Positions 16,281 through 25,085 are shown, counted from the first letter of the stretch. The stretch is 64,000 nt of DNA from Hamadaea sp013361475 (GCF_040654195.1 NZ_JBFAHM010000025.1:13792-77791); one strand, 5' to 3'. Numbers and translations: made by a program. Notes: generated from the letters alone by a model not told the origin.

Positions 16281-17138
16281 ATGCAGGTGAGAAAGGTGGG
16301 GGCGGTCGCCGTCGGCGCGCTCGCGACCGTGGCCGCGATCGGCGCACCCGCCGCCGCGGCGCCCGGCTTGGCGACGCAGCACGGCGACGCGTCCGTCACG
16401 ACCGCCACCGCGACCACCGGTGCCGCGAAGGCGCTGGACAAGGTGGGCGAGCCGTTCTTCCAGCCGCTCATCACGATCGGCACGGGCTCCTCGATCAACG
16501 CGGCCGCGTGGCAGATCTGCGGCTCGAACGCGGTCGCCGGCCCCGGCGCGGTGGTCACCTCGGGTACGCCGCACACGCAGCTGGGCGACTGCACCAACGC
16601 CAACGTCCGGCTCAAGCAGGACACCGGGCCGGGCGTCATCTCCATTTTGGACGACACGTCGGTCAACGCCCTGCCGTGGCAGGTCTGCGGCTCCAACGTG
16701 GTGGCCGGCGTCGGCCTCCAGGCGGCGGTCAACTCCCCGGCGACCGTCGTAGGCGACTGCGACAACGCCAACACGCAGATCACCGACGGCAAGAACCTGG
16801 GCGGCCCGAACAGCCTCGTCTCCCTGCTGTCCGGCTCGGTCGTCAACGCGGCCGCCTGGCAGGTCTGCGGCTCCACCGCCGTCATGGGGCTGGGCGTCTC
16901 GGCCGGCTTCGACTCGCCGACCACCGTCACGGGCACCTGCCGCGACAGCAACAACAAGATCAGCGTACGCGAGCCGCAGGCGGACATTCCGCTGCTCAGC
17001 AACGTCGTGCTGGACGTCCTGCCGTTGCAGGTCTGCGAGCAGGACTCGCTGATCTCCCTCGTGGGCCTGTCGCCGGCGATCAACAGCCCGGCGAACGTGC
17101 TCGGCGGCTGCGTACCGCCGCACGCCATCTACGAGTAG
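16281..17138 (+). CDS. Secreted Cys-x23-Cys repeat protein B
   Basis: 285 residues, a tandem paralogue of the preceding gene. The signal peptide (MQVRKVGAVAVGALATVAAI) is nearly identical. Four repeats follow without the helical insert; cysteines are at 80/104, 136/160, 196/220 and 252/277 (24, 24, 24, 25 apart). Repeats 1-3 keep W-Q-x-C-G-S. The fourth diverges to LPLQVCEQD and loses the SN-x-x-AGVGG core. No enzyme motif is present; a structural cell-surface or spore-surface role is inferred. The ATG follows AGGAGTGACC. Confidence 0.85.
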   Translation: MQVRKVGAVAVGALATVAAIGAPAAAAPGLATQHGDASVTTATATTGAAKALDKVGEPFFQPLITIGTGSSINAAAWQICGSNAVAGPGAVVTSGTPHTQLGDCTNANVRLKQDTGPGVISILDDTSVNALPWQVCGSNVVAGVGLQAAVNSPATVVGDCDNANTQITDGKNLGGPNSLVSLLSGSVVNAAAWQVCGSTAVMGLGVSAGFDSPTTVTGTCRDSNNKISVREPQADIPLLSNVVLDVLPLQVCEQDSLISLVGLSPAINSPANVLGGCVPPHAIYE

Positions 17139-17153
17139 GTCACCTAGACGCGA

Positions 17154-17180
17154 AACGGGGGCCCCGGCGGGGCCCCCGTT
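17154..17180. terminator. Bidirectional terminator between repeat protein B and dioxygenase
   Basis: A perfect 12-bp stem, AACGGGGGCCCC / GGGGCCCCCGTT, with a 3-nt loop, lying between convergent stop codons at 17138 and 17197. The flanking AA/TT allows use in both directions. Confidence 0.85.
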
Positions 17181-17196
17181 CTCATGTTCAGTTCGG

Positions 17197-18105
17197 TCAG
17201 CGCAGCCAGGGGATGGAGCGGTCGAGCAGCCCCCGCTCCTTCAGCTCCTTGCGCAGCGGGATCTCGTCGTCGATGTAACCGTCCCAGTTGATGCCCCAGT
17301 AGTTCGCCGAGTGCGGCGCCTCGCCGAGCAGCTGACGCTGCACGGGGGTGCGGTTGGCGTACCACTCGCCGTTGGGGTCGAAGTCGATCGCGTCCAGGTG
17401 GCGGATCCAGCGGTAGGTGTAGCCGACGAACAGCATCTTCCGCGTGATCGTGGAGAGGTTCGTCGACCGGGAGTGCCACTGGCGGCGGTCGAAGATGAAC
17501 GCGTCACCGGGGTTCGCGGTGATCTCGACGGTGCCCTCGGGGTCGGGGTTGTGCACCGAGAGGTCGGCCGGGCGGGGCAGCGAGTTCACCAGGTGGCTGC
17601 CCGGGATCACCTTGGTCGCACCGCGCCCGGTCTCCGACAGGTCGGAGAGCACGTACGCGATCTTCAGCGAGAACATCGGCCGCGGCAGGTTGGGGTCCAT
17701 CGTCTCCGGGTCGGAGTTCTGCCGGTAACCATCCTGGTGCCAGCCCCAGTAGGGCTTCTCCGGCTCCTTGGCCGGCGGGGTCACGTCGAGGTGGTTGTGG
17801 TGCGAGTAGATGTTCCAGCCGGCGAGGCCCCACATGTACGGAAGGACCTTGGGGTGCGTCAGCAGGTCGCCGAACAGCTCGTCCCGGTTGAGGAAGCCGA
17901 GCAGGTGAACGGTGCCGTCCTTGTGCCGGCCCGCCTCCAGCTCCTCGGCGTAGACCCGGTCGACCGCCGCTTCCAGGTCGGCCCGGTGCTCCTCGGTCAG
18001 CACGTTGCGCAGCAGCAGGAAGCCCTGCTCGTGGAACTCCTTGCGATCGACCTCGCTGATCGGCTCGTAGCCGGTGAGGCCATAGCCGTAGTCCTTCTTC
18101 GCCAT
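17197..18105 (-). CDS. Phytanoyl-CoA dioxygenase/ectoine hydroxylase-like Fe(II)/2-oxoglutarate oxygenase
   Basis: 302 residues. The double-stranded beta-helix iron site is complete: H123 and D125 in WHQDGYR, H211 in RRQWHSRSTN, and a likely 2-oxoglutarate-binding R222 (TITRKM). Upstream elements such as FHEQGFLLLRNVLTEEHRAD match the PhyH family N-terminus. The enzyme should hydroxylate an aliphatic carbon; the substrate is not evident and no ectoine genes are nearby. The start is placed at ATG 18105 because AGGGGAGAC precedes it and the product then begins MAKKDYGYGL. It is a single gene with 262 bp upstream. Confidence 0.88.
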   Translation of the reverse strand: MAKKDYGYGLTGYEPISEVDRKEFHEQGFLLLRNVLTEEHRADLEAAVDRVYAEELEAGRHKDGTVHLLGFLNRDELFGDLLTHPKVLPYMWGLAGWNIYSHHNHLDVTPPAKEPEKPYWGWHQDGYRQNSDPETMDPNLPRPMFSLKIAYVLSDLSETGRGATKVIPGSHLVNSLPRPADLSVHNPDPEGTVEITANPGDAFIFDRRQWHSRSTNLSTITRKMLFVGYTYRWIRHLDAIDFDPNGEWYANRTPVQRQLLGEAPHSANYWGINWDGYIDDEIPLRKELKERGLLDRSIPWLR

Positions 18106-18367
18106 GTCTCCCCTAGGGTGGTAAGCGGTCTGGGAGGGACCGGTCGGGACCGCTGCTCGGGCTCGGCCGGACACAAAGCGCGATGGTAACTCGCGTTCCT
18201 GGCGTTGTTCAGACCGAGATCGCCTCCTGCGCACAGTGCTTACGCTGCGCTAATTCGCCGTCACCGGCGGTTGATGAGGCTCGCGGTAAATGTCCGATGT
18301 GCTGGATTCGAGGCACGGCGGTGCCGTCTGCCGGGTTTCCCACGTGGTGGGACGCCGCACGGGCCGC

Positions 18368-19216
18368 TCAGAGCGCTGCGATCACGCGGGAGGCGTCGTT
18401 CACCGCGGCGGGCTTCCACTCGCCCGAGTCCGCGGTCCACACCCGGCCGGCGAAGGTCACGCTGGCCACGCGGTGATCGGCGGCTCGCGCCACCAGCCAG
18501 TGCGCGTATGCCCAGCCCTTGGTGGCGTCGGCCGCGCTGACGAGCACCGCCTTCGCCCCGTCGTCGGCGGTGGCCGAGATCGTGCCGTAATCGAGCTTCA
18601 TCGCCTCGGCCAGCGACCCGATCGCGGCGGTGTCGGTCGCCTCGCCGTCGCCGTCGGGCAGCGTGCAGCGTACGGCGGCGGACACCTTCCCCAGGAGGGC
18701 GTTCGCGATCACCTCGGCCTCGTCGGCCCACTTCTGATATGCCTCCGGGTACGCCGACCGCTGCACCTTCTGGGCGGCCTCGGTGACCCGCATCTTCTGC
18801 CAGCCCTTGACCTTCAACAGGGCGGTGTAGAACTTCTTCGCGGCGTATCTCGGGTCGGCGATCTGGTCGGGCGTGCCCCAGCCCTGGCTGGGCCGCTGCT
18901 GGAAGAGGCCGATCGAGTCGCGGTCGCCGCCGTCGAGGTTCTCCAGCTTCGATTCCTGCAACGCGGTGGCCAGCGCGACGACGACCGCCCGATCGGGCAC
19001 CTTCCGCCCGATGCCGACCGCGGTGATGGTCGCGGCGTTGCTCATCTGGGTCAGGTCCAGCCGGACCTCGGTCTCCGCGTCGGACACCTTGCAGCCGGCC
19101 GACTGCGGCAGACGGAAGGACGGCGAGCCGCCCTTGGCGACGAAGTAGAGCGCGAGCGCGCCCAGCACGGCGACGATCACCAGCCCCACCAGTGTCCCGC
19201 GTGCCGCCCTCGTCAC
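18368..19216 (-). CDS. Membrane-anchored lysozyme-fold (transglycosylase-like) protein
   Basis: 282 residues. One N-terminal membrane segment (LVGLVIVAVLGALALYFVAK) anchors an extracellular domain. The segment VVVALATALQESKLENLDGG followed by DRDSIGLFQQRPSQGWGT is typical of the soluble lytic transglycosylase/lysozyme superfamily, with the Glu of QESKL in the catalytic position. DPRYAAKKFYTALL follows. Homologues in actinomycetes often carry the unsupported label heavy metal transporter. The start is GTG 19216; GTG 19225 is equally possible. Copy 2 of the palindromic repeat lies directly upstream, between this gene and the enoyl-CoA hydratase. Confidence 0.75.
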   Translation of the reverse strand: MTRAARGTLVGLVIVAVLGALALYFVAKGGSPSFRLPQSAGCKVSDAETEVRLDLTQMSNAATITAVGIGRKVPDRAVVVALATALQESKLENLDGGDRDSIGLFQQRPSQGWGTPDQIADPRYAAKKFYTALLKVKGWQKMRVTEAAQKVQRSAYPEAYQKWADEAEVIANALLGKVSAAVRCTLPDGDGEATDTAAIGSLAEAMKLDYGTISATADDGAKAVLVSAADATKGWAYAHWLVARAADHRVASVTFAGRVWTADSGEWKPAAVNDASRVIAAL

Positions 19217-19278
19217 GCCGACCACTCTAACCCCGAAACACCTCCCGCCAGCCTCCCTCTGGAGCGCTGGACTCAGTT

Positions 19279-19343
19279 GCGCTGGATCAGGGATACCGGT
19301 CGAATCTTGGCCCAAGATTCGACCCAGATCCCTGATCCAGCGC
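19279..19343. repeat. 65-bp nested palindromic repeat, copy 2
   Basis: The best-preserved copy. Outer inverted repeat: GCGCTGGATCAGGGAT (19279-19294) is perfectly complementary to 19328-19343. Inner inverted repeat: GGTCGAATCTTGG (19298-19310), one base, then CCAAGATTCGACC (19312-19324). It lies between two leftward genes. Confidence 0.92.
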
Positions 19344-19376
19344 CCAGGGGAGCGCGCCGAAGGCGGGCATCGGGCG

Positions 19377-20123
19377 TCAGCGGAGCCAGGACGGGTCGCG
19401 CTTCTCCCGTGCGGCGGCCACGCCTTCGCGCCCCTCGGCGGAGCTGAAGTGCTTGACCGACAACGCGGTCAGCTGAGCCATTCCGATCGGGTGTTCCCGT
19501 AGCAGCCGCTTGGTCGCCCGCAGCGCGTCCGGGCCGCCCCGCAGCAGAGACTCGCGGAACGCCGCCGCCGCCGGTTCGAGGGCGTCGGCGGGCACGCTAC
19601 GACTGACCAGGCCGATCTGCTCCGCGCGCGGGCCGTCGAAGACGTCACCGGTGAGGAACAGTTCCGACGCCGCCCGGGAGGTCAGCCGGGGCAGGACGAC
19701 CGCCGAGATCACCGACGGGACCACGCCGAGGCGTACCTCGGTGAAGGCGAAGTGCGCGGTGTCGGCGCAGACCGTGACGTCAGCCGCCGCCATCAGGCCC
19801 AGCCCGCCCGCACGGGCCGGACCGGCGACCACCGCCAGCACCGGTTTCGGATGCCCGGCCAGCGCCTCCAGCACCTCGCCGAGGCGGGCGACCGGCAAAC
19901 CGTCGCCGTCGCCGGCCTGGGTCTCCTTGAGATCGGCCCCCGAGCAGAACACCGGACCGGTGTGACGCAGCTCGACGAGGCGTACGCCGTCGTCGGCGGC
20001 GGCCGCGTCCAGGGCCGTCGTCATCTCCGCCAGCAGGGCGAGGGACAGCGCGTTGCGGTTGGCCGGGCTGTCGAGCGTGATGGTGGCCACCCCGCCGGAG
20101 TGCACCGCCTGAATCAGAGCCAT
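19377..20123 (-). CDS. Enoyl-CoA hydratase/isomerase family protein
   Basis: 248 residues, crotonase superfamily. Features: LDSPANRNALSLALLAEM, the first oxyanion-hole segment VFCSGADLKE, and the second region LAVVAGPARAGGLGLMAAAD with the GG. The crotonase Glu pair is not evident: the FTEVRLGVVPSVISAVVLPR segment keeps one Glu (E-V-R) and lacks the second. It may therefore be a CoA isomerase or hydratase of relaxed type acting on a short-chain or methylglutaconyl-like substrate. It is divergent from hemW, with 52 bp between. Confidence 0.85.
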   Translation of the reverse strand: MALIQAVHSGGVATITLDSPANRNALSLALLAEMTTALDAAAADDGVRLVELRHTGPVFCSGADLKETQAGDGDGLPVARLGEVLEALAGHPKPVLAVVAGPARAGGLGLMAAADVTVCADTAHFAFTEVRLGVVPSVISAVVLPRLTSRAASELFLTGDVFDGPRAEQIGLVSRSVPADALEPAAAAFRESLLRGGPDALRATKRLLREHPIGMAQLTALSVKHFSSAEGREGVAAAREKRDPSWLR

Positions 20124-20175
20124 GCCCGTCAGGTTAACGGTCGTTCAAGTCCAGCGCTGGGGCAGACTGGTACTC

Positions 20176-21387
20176 ATGCCAGCCACGCTGCCCGACGGTG
20201 AGCCCGTCCCGACCTCCGGCGAGCTGCCCGCGACGGCGCTCGACGGCGTACGCGAGCGTGACTTCGGCGTCTACCTCCACGTCCCGTTCTGCGCTAGCCG
20301 CTGTGGTTACTGCGACTTCAACACGTACACCCCGACCGAGAGCGGGCTGGCGCAGGGCGACTACGTCAGCGCGGCGCTGGCCGAGATCGAGCTGGCGCGA
20401 CGCGTACTGCCGGAGGCGGGGCCGGTTCGGACGGTCTTCGTCGGCGGCGGCACTCCGACGCTGCTTCCTCCAGACGACCTGGCCCGGCTCCTCGACGCCG
20501 TCGACCGGACCTGGGGCCTCGCGCCCGGAGCCGAAGTCACCACGGAGGCGAACCCCGAGTCCGTCGACCCGGCCTCATTGGCTCGGCTGCGGAAGGCCGG
20601 CTTCACCCGGATCTCCCTGGGCATGCAGTCGGCCGCCGCGCACGTGCTGCGGGTGCTGGATCGTCGCCACACGCCGGGCCGGGCCACCGCCGCGGCCACC
20701 GAGGCGCGCGAGGCGGGCTTCGAGCACGTCAACCTCGACCTCATCTACGGGACGCCCGGCGAGACCGCGGACGACTTCGAGGCTTCGCTGCAGGCCGCCG
20801 TCGCCGCCGGGGTCGACCACGTGAGCGCGTACTCCTTGATCGTGGAGGACGGGACGCGGCTGGCCGCACGGATCCGCCGGGGCGAGGTGCCGATGCCCAG
20901 TGACGACGTGGCCGCAGACCGCTACCTGGCCGCGGAGAACGCGTTGAGCGGAGCCGGCCTGGGCTGGTACGAGGTCTCGAACTGGGCGGCCTCGGCGGCG
21001 GCCCGCTGCGCGCACAACCTGCTCTACTGGACCGGCGGCGACTGGTGGGGGGTCGGGCCGGGCGCGCACTCACACGTCGGCGGAGTCCGGTGGTGGAACG
21101 TCAAACGCCCGGCGCACTACGCCAAGCTGCTCGCGGACGGTCAATCGCCCGGGGCCGGCCGGGAGCTGCTGAGCGACGCCGACAAGTACGTCGAGGACGT
21201 GATGCTGCGGCTTCGACTGCGCGACGGCTATCCGCTCGCCGAGCTGAGAGACGACGGTCCGGCGGCAGCCGAGCGCGCGCGGGCCGATGGTCTGCTCGAC
21301 GATGTCGAATATGCCGACGGCCGCGCGATGTTGACCCTGCGCGGCCGTCTCCTGGCGGATGCGGTCATCCGCGAGCTGCTTACTTGA
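20176..21387 (+). CDS. hemW: HemW, radical-SAM haem chaperone (coproporphyrinogen oxidase-like)
   Basis: 403 residues. The radical-SAM cluster motif is CASRCGYCDF (CxxxCxxC followed by DF). FVGGGTPTLL and EANPESVDPASLARLRKAGF are the SAM-binding strands. YGTPGETADDFEASLQ and the HemN C-terminal domain (AHNLLYWTGGDWWGVGPGAHS) follow. Actinobacterial members of this clade are regarded as haem chaperones (HemW) rather than true HemN. The start ATG 20176 is chosen from the protein N-terminus. It is the usual gene before hrcA-dnaJ, here with a DUF4870 gene inverted between them. It ends overlapping that gene's end by 8 bp. Confidence 0.93.
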   Translation: MPATLPDGEPVPTSGELPATALDGVRERDFGVYLHVPFCASRCGYCDFNTYTPTESGLAQGDYVSAALAEIELARRVLPEAGPVRTVFVGGGTPTLLPPDDLARLLDAVDRTWGLAPGAEVTTEANPESVDPASLARLRKAGFTRISLGMQSAAAHVLRVLDRRHTPGRATAAATEAREAGFEHVNLDLIYGTPGETADDFEASLQAAVAAGVDHVSAYSLIVEDGTRLAARIRRGEVPMPSDDVAADRYLAAENALSGAGLGWYEVSNWAASAAARCAHNLLYWTGGDWWGVGPGAHSHVGGVRWWNVKRPAHYAKLLADGQSPGAGRELLSDADKYVEDVMLRLRLRDGYPLAELRDDGPAAAERARADGLLDDVEYADGRAMLTLRGRLLADAVIRELLT

Positions 21388-21850
21388 TCAGCTCGATGGT
21401 GGCCGGGTACTTGTACAGCTGGCCCTCGTTCGCCTTGAGCCCGGCGATGATCGCGATCACAAACGGGAAGACCGGGACGAGGAACAGCACCAGCGGCAGG
21501 ATCAGCCAGCCGAGGCACGTCGCGATGATGTACGACACGAAGCTGATGATGTTCCAGAGGATCTGGAAGTTCAGCGCCGCGACCGAGTGCGCGCGTACGG
21601 TCGGCGACTCGTTGCCCTTGACCAGGAACACGACCAGCGGCGCGATGAAGCCCGTGATGGCGCCACCGAAATGGGCGACGAGCGCCCACGTCTTTTCGTC
21701 GGAGTTCGCATAGCCGACCGGCGCGACCTGACCGGCGACCGGCGGAGGCGGCGTGGAGCCCGTCACCGGGGGAGGCGGCGGCGCGTCGTATTGAGGGGCA
21801 GCCGGCGGCTCGGGGTCCGGCGTCCCCGGAGGGGTGGGGGTTTCACTCAT
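21380..21850 (-). CDS. DUF4870 membrane protein
   Basis: 156 residues. A Pro-rich cytoplasmic N-terminus (residues 1-45, PPPPPVTGSTPPPPVAG) is followed by the DUF4870 core: WALVAHFGGAITGFIAPLVVF, VKGNESPTVRAHSVAALNFQ, then two further hydrophobic segments and GLKANEGQLYKYPATIELIK. About three membrane segments are visible. Function unknown. The start is ATG 21850. Its 3' end overlaps the end of hemW by 8 bp, tail to tail, so there is no room for a terminator between them. Confidence 0.85.
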   Translation of the reverse strand: MSETPTPPGTPDPEPPAAPQYDAPPPPPVTGSTPPPPVAGQVAPVGYANSDEKTWALVAHFGGAITGFIAPLVVFLVKGNESPTVRAHSVAALNFQILWNIISFVSYIIATCLGWLILPLVLFLVPVFPFVIAIIAGLKANEGQLYKYPATIELIK

Positions 21851-22042
21851 GCGCGACACGGTAAGCCCACAGATCAATATCCGCCAGAGCTCGCATTCGA
21901 CTGGTTGGCGACACTAAGGCGGCCAAATGTCCAGTGAATCGTCGCCGGTAGACGGGCGGCCGGGCGATTTCGGCGGCTTCGTCACCCATGACGACCAAGG
22001 GGCGATACCGCAGCCCGCCGAGCGAGACGAACGCCCGGTAAA

Positions 22043-22069
22043 CTGGCACTCGCGGCGTACGAGTGCCAG
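22043..22069. promoter_or_regulatory. CIRCE operator of hrcA-dnaJ
   Basis: CTGGCACTC, nine bases, then GAGTGCCAG: a perfect 9-N9-9 inverted repeat matching the HrcA-binding CIRCE element. It lies 68 bp upstream of the hrcA start, so HrcA should repress its own operon and heat or misfolding should relieve it. Confidence 0.95.
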
Positions 22070-22136
22070 AATCGAGCCGCGGCCCGACCCTCTCCAGGGC
22101 CGGGGGCCCGACCGCGAAGGGCAGGGAGGTGCGCCG

Positions 22137-23156
22137 GTGGGACTCGACGATCGCAAGCTCGACGTACTGCGCGCCATCATCGAGGACTACGTGTCGACCC
22201 AGGAACCGGTCGGCAGCAAGTCTTTGGTGGAACGGCACTCGCTAGGCGTCTCCCCGGCGACCGTCCGCAACGACATGGCCGTCCTCGAGGAGGAGGGCTA
22301 CATCCGGCAGCCGCACACCAGCGCCGGTCGTGTCCCGACCGACGCCGGCTATCGCCTCTTCGTCGACCGGCTGTCGAAGATCAAGCCGCTCTCGCCGGCC
22401 GAGCGCCGGGCGATCGAGCGCTTTCTGCTGGGCGCGGTGGACCTCGACGACGTCGTGCACCGCACCGTACGCCTCCTGGCGCAGCTGACCCGGCAGGTCG
22501 CCGTGGTGCAGTATCCGTCGCTGTCCCGGTCCAAGGTCCGGCACCTGGAGCTGGTCCCGTTGTCGACCACCCGGATGATGTTGGTGATGATCACCGACAC
22601 CGGCCGGGTCGAGCAGCGCCAAGTCGACATCCCGGGCACGCTGCCGGCCGAGGACGTGCTGGAGCTGCGCCGGATCATCAATGCCAAGCTCGGCGGTCAG
22701 CCGCTGACCCAGACACCGCCCCTGGTCCAGACGCTGGTCGAGGAGGTCTCCGACGACCTGCGCCCGGCCATGACCACGCTGGCCAGCATCCTGCTGGAGA
22801 CCCTGGTCGAGCGGCACGAGGAGCGGATCGCGCTGGCCGGCACGGCCAACTTGACCCGCGCGAGCATGCTGGACTTCGCCGGTTCGATCCGGCCGGTGCT
22901 CGAGGCGCTGGAGGAGGAGGTCATCCTCCTCAAGCTGATCGGCGAGCAGTCCGGGTCGACCCGGGTCAGCATCGGTGACGAGAACGAATACGCCGATCTG
23001 CGCGCGACCTCCATCGTGAGCACCGGATACGGACCGGGCGGGCAGATCGTCGGCGGGATGGGCGTGCTCGGCCCGACCCGGATGGACTACCCCGGCACGA
23101 TCGCCACCGTCCGGGCCGTGGCCCGGTATGTGGGCGACCTACTCGCACAGAACTGA
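22137..23156 (+). CDS. hrcA: Heat-inducible transcription repressor HrcA
   Basis: 339 residues, full length. The N-terminal winged helix is LDDRKLDVLRAIIEDYVSTQ, EPVGSKSLVERHSLGVSPAT, VRNDMAVLEEEGYIRQPHTS and AGRVPTDAGYR. The GAF-like dimerisation domain contains ASMLDFAGSIRP and ends with GPTRMDYPGTIATVRAVARY. The start GTG 22137 (VGLDDRK) follows GGGAGG. The CIRCE element sits in its promoter and dnaJ starts 10 bp after its stop. Confidence 0.97.
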   Translation: MGLDDRKLDVLRAIIEDYVSTQEPVGSKSLVERHSLGVSPATVRNDMAVLEEEGYIRQPHTSAGRVPTDAGYRLFVDRLSKIKPLSPAERRAIERFLLGAVDLDDVVHRTVRLLAQLTRQVAVVQYPSLSRSKVRHLELVPLSTTRMMLVMITDTGRVEQRQVDIPGTLPAEDVLELRRIINAKLGGQPLTQTPPLVQTLVEEVSDDLRPAMTTLASILLETLVERHEERIALAGTANLTRASMLDFAGSIRPVLEALEEEVILLKLIGEQSGSTRVSIGDENEYADLRATSIVSTGYGPGGQIVGGMGVLGPTRMDYPGTIATVRAVARYVGDLLAQN

Positions 23157-23166
23157 AGAGGATCAC

Positions 23167-24300
23167 GTGGCCAAGGACTACTACGGCATCCTGGGTGTGC
23201 ACAAGGACGCCACCGCGGACGACATCAAGCGGGCTTATCGCAAGCTGGCGCGGCAATACCACCCTGATGTCAACCCGGACCCCGAGGCGCAGGACCGCTT
23301 CAAGGAGATCAACGCCGCGTACGAGGTCCTGTCCGACGACCACAAGCGACAGATCGTCGACCTCGGCGGCGACCCGCTCGCGCCCGGTGGCGGCGGCATG
23401 GGCGGCGGTCCCGGCGCCGGCGGCCCGTTCGTCGGGTTCCAGGACATCATGGACGCGTTCTTCGGCGGCGCGAGCGCGCGTGGGCCGCGGCCACGCGTAC
23501 GGCCGGGGGCGGACGCCATCATCCGGCTCGACCTCGAACTGCAGGAGACCGCCTTCGGCGTCGAGGCTCCGCTGACCGTCGACACCGCGGTGCTCTGCTC
23601 GACCTGTTCGGGCGCCGGCACGGCGGCCGGCACCCATCCCGTGACGTGCGACATCTGTCACGGCAAGGGCGAGGTCCAGTCGGTTCAGCGCACCTTCCTC
23701 GGCCAGGTCGTCTCGACCCGCCCGTGCGCGGCCTGCCAGGGCTTCGGCACGACCATCCCGCACCCGTGCGCCACCTGCGGCGGCGAGGGCCGGGTGCGTA
23801 CGCGGCGGACGCTGACCGTGAAGATCCCGGCCGGGGTCGAGGACGGCATGCGCATCCGGCTGGCCCAGCAGGGCGAGGTCGGCCCCGGCGGCGGCCAGCC
23901 CGGCGACCTCTACGTCGAGATCCACGAGCGCCCGCACGACGTCTTCGCCCGCAAGGGCAACGACCTGCACTGCAAGGTGACGGTGCCGATGACGGCGGCG
24001 GCCTTGGGGACCCGGCTCACCATAAAGACGCTGGACACCGAGGAGCAGGTCGACGTCAAGGCCGGCACCCAGGCCGGGGCCACGGTCCGGATCAAGGGCC
24101 GGGGCGTGCCGCACCTGCGGGGCAGCGCTCGCGGTGACCTGTTCGTGCACTTGGACGTGCGTACTCCGACGAAGATCACGCCCGAGCAGGAGCGCATGCT
24201 CCGGGAGTTCGCCAAGTCCCGCGGCGAGGAGATGGCGGAGCTGGCGAAGCAGACCGGCGGGTTCTTCAGCTCGCTGCGCAACGCGTTCAACGGTCACTGA
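23167..24300 (+). CDS. dnaJ: Molecular chaperone DnaJ
   Basis: 377 residues. J domain with HPD (RQYHPDVNPDPEAQ) and the opening KDYYGILGVHKDATADDIKR. A Gly-rich linker (APGGGGMGGGPGAGGPFVGF) follows. Four zinc-finger repeats are present: CSTCSGAG, CDICHGKG, CAACQGFG and CATCGGEG. The C-terminal substrate-binding barrels are complete. GTG 23167 follows GAAGAGG. This is the hrcA-linked paralogue (dnaJ2-type); the dnaK-operon copy would lie elsewhere. Confidence 0.97.
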   Translation: MAKDYYGILGVHKDATADDIKRAYRKLARQYHPDVNPDPEAQDRFKEINAAYEVLSDDHKRQIVDLGGDPLAPGGGGMGGGPGAGGPFVGFQDIMDAFFGGASARGPRPRVRPGADAIIRLDLELQETAFGVEAPLTVDTAVLCSTCSGAGTAAGTHPVTCDICHGKGEVQSVQRTFLGQVVSTRPCAACQGFGTTIPHPCATCGGEGRVRTRRTLTVKIPAGVEDGMRIRLAQQGEVGPGGGQPGDLYVEIHERPHDVFARKGNDLHCKVTVPMTAAALGTRLTIKTLDTEEQVDVKAGTQAGATVRIKGRGVPHLRGSARGDLFVHLDVRTPTKITPEQERMLREFAKSRGEEMAELAKQTGGFFSSLRNAFNGH

Positions 24301-24305
24301 CCGCC

Positions 24306-25076
24306 GTGAGCAGGCCGCTGTTCCTGGTCGACGCGCTGCCCGCGATCGGGCAGTTCGTCCTGGAAGGTGCGGAAGGACGGCACGCCGCCGATGTGCAGCG
24401 GCTCCGGCCGGGGGAGGAGTTGCTGCTCGGCGACGGGCTGGGCGGCCTCGCCCCGGCTACGGTGGTCTCGGCCGCCAAGGGCTCCCTGCTGCTCGACGTG
24501 GGTCAGGCCGCGCTCACCGATGCGCCACAACCGCGTCTGATCGTCGCGCAGGGCCTGGCCAAGGGCGATCGGGGCGAACTGGCCGTGCAGGCGATGACCG
24601 AGGTCGGCGTGGACGAGATCCTGCCCTGGGCGGCCGCACGCAGCGTCACCCAGTGGCGCGGCGATCGTGGCGCCAAGTCCCGCGACAAGTGGGCGGCCAC
24701 CGCCCGCGAAGCGGCCAAACAGGCCCGCCGCGCGTGGGTCCCGGCCGTGGGCGGCGCACCCGACGTTTCCACCAAGCAACTCGCCGCGCGGATCAGCAGA
24801 CTGCACTCCTGGCGGCTCACGCAAGCGTTCCCCGGCTCCGGGTCCGCGTTCGTCCTGCACGAGGAGGCAGGTGTACGCCTGGCGGCCGTCGACCTGCCGG
24901 ACAATGGTGACCTGATCCTGGTCGTCGGGCCGGAAGGCGGCGTGGCCCCGGACGAATTGGCCACGTTCACGGAGGCCGGTGCGGTGCCGGTGCGGTTGGG
25001 CGACAACGTGCTGCGTACGTCGACGGCCGGGGTGGCGGCGATCAGCCTGCTGAACACCCGGCTCGGCCGGTGGTGA
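24306..25076 (+). CDS. rsmE: 16S rRNA m3U1498 methyltransferase
   Basis: 256 residues. It should methylate N3 of U1498 in the decoding centre of 16S rRNA using SAM. An N-terminal PUA-like domain (LVDALPAIGQFVLEGAEGRH) is followed by the SPOUT knot: LIVAQGLAKGDRGELAVQAM, TEVGVDEILPWAAARSV, LILVVGPEGGVAPDELATF and VRLGDNVLRTSTAGVAAISL. The start GTG 24306 lies 5 bp after the dnaJ stop. The hrcA-dnaJ-rsmE order is standard. Confidence 0.95.
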   Translation: MSRPLFLVDALPAIGQFVLEGAEGRHAADVQRLRPGEELLLGDGLGGLAPATVVSAAKGSLLLDVGQAALTDAPQPRLIVAQGLAKGDRGELAVQAMTEVGVDEILPWAAARSVTQWRGDRGAKSRDKWAATAREAAKQARRAWVPAVGGAPDVSTKQLAARISRLHSWRLTQAFPGSGSAFVLHEEAGVRLAAVDLPDNGDLILVVGPEGGVAPDELATFTEAGAVPVRLGDNVLRTSTAGVAAISLLNTRLGRW

Positions 25077-25085
25077 GACTGCAAC

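Noticed and set aside
18183..18476. 97-codon open frame with Cys pairs (CAQCLRC, CPMC) upstream of the dioxygenase gene
   Set aside because: No ribosome-binding site, half of it is antisense to the lysozyme-fold gene, and no zinc-ribbon spacing is consistent.
18368..19216. Annotation as heavy metal transporter, common for this family
   Set aside because: There is a single membrane anchor and a lysozyme-like motif (QESKL...GLFQQRPSQGWG); nothing resembles a transporter or metal-binding domain.
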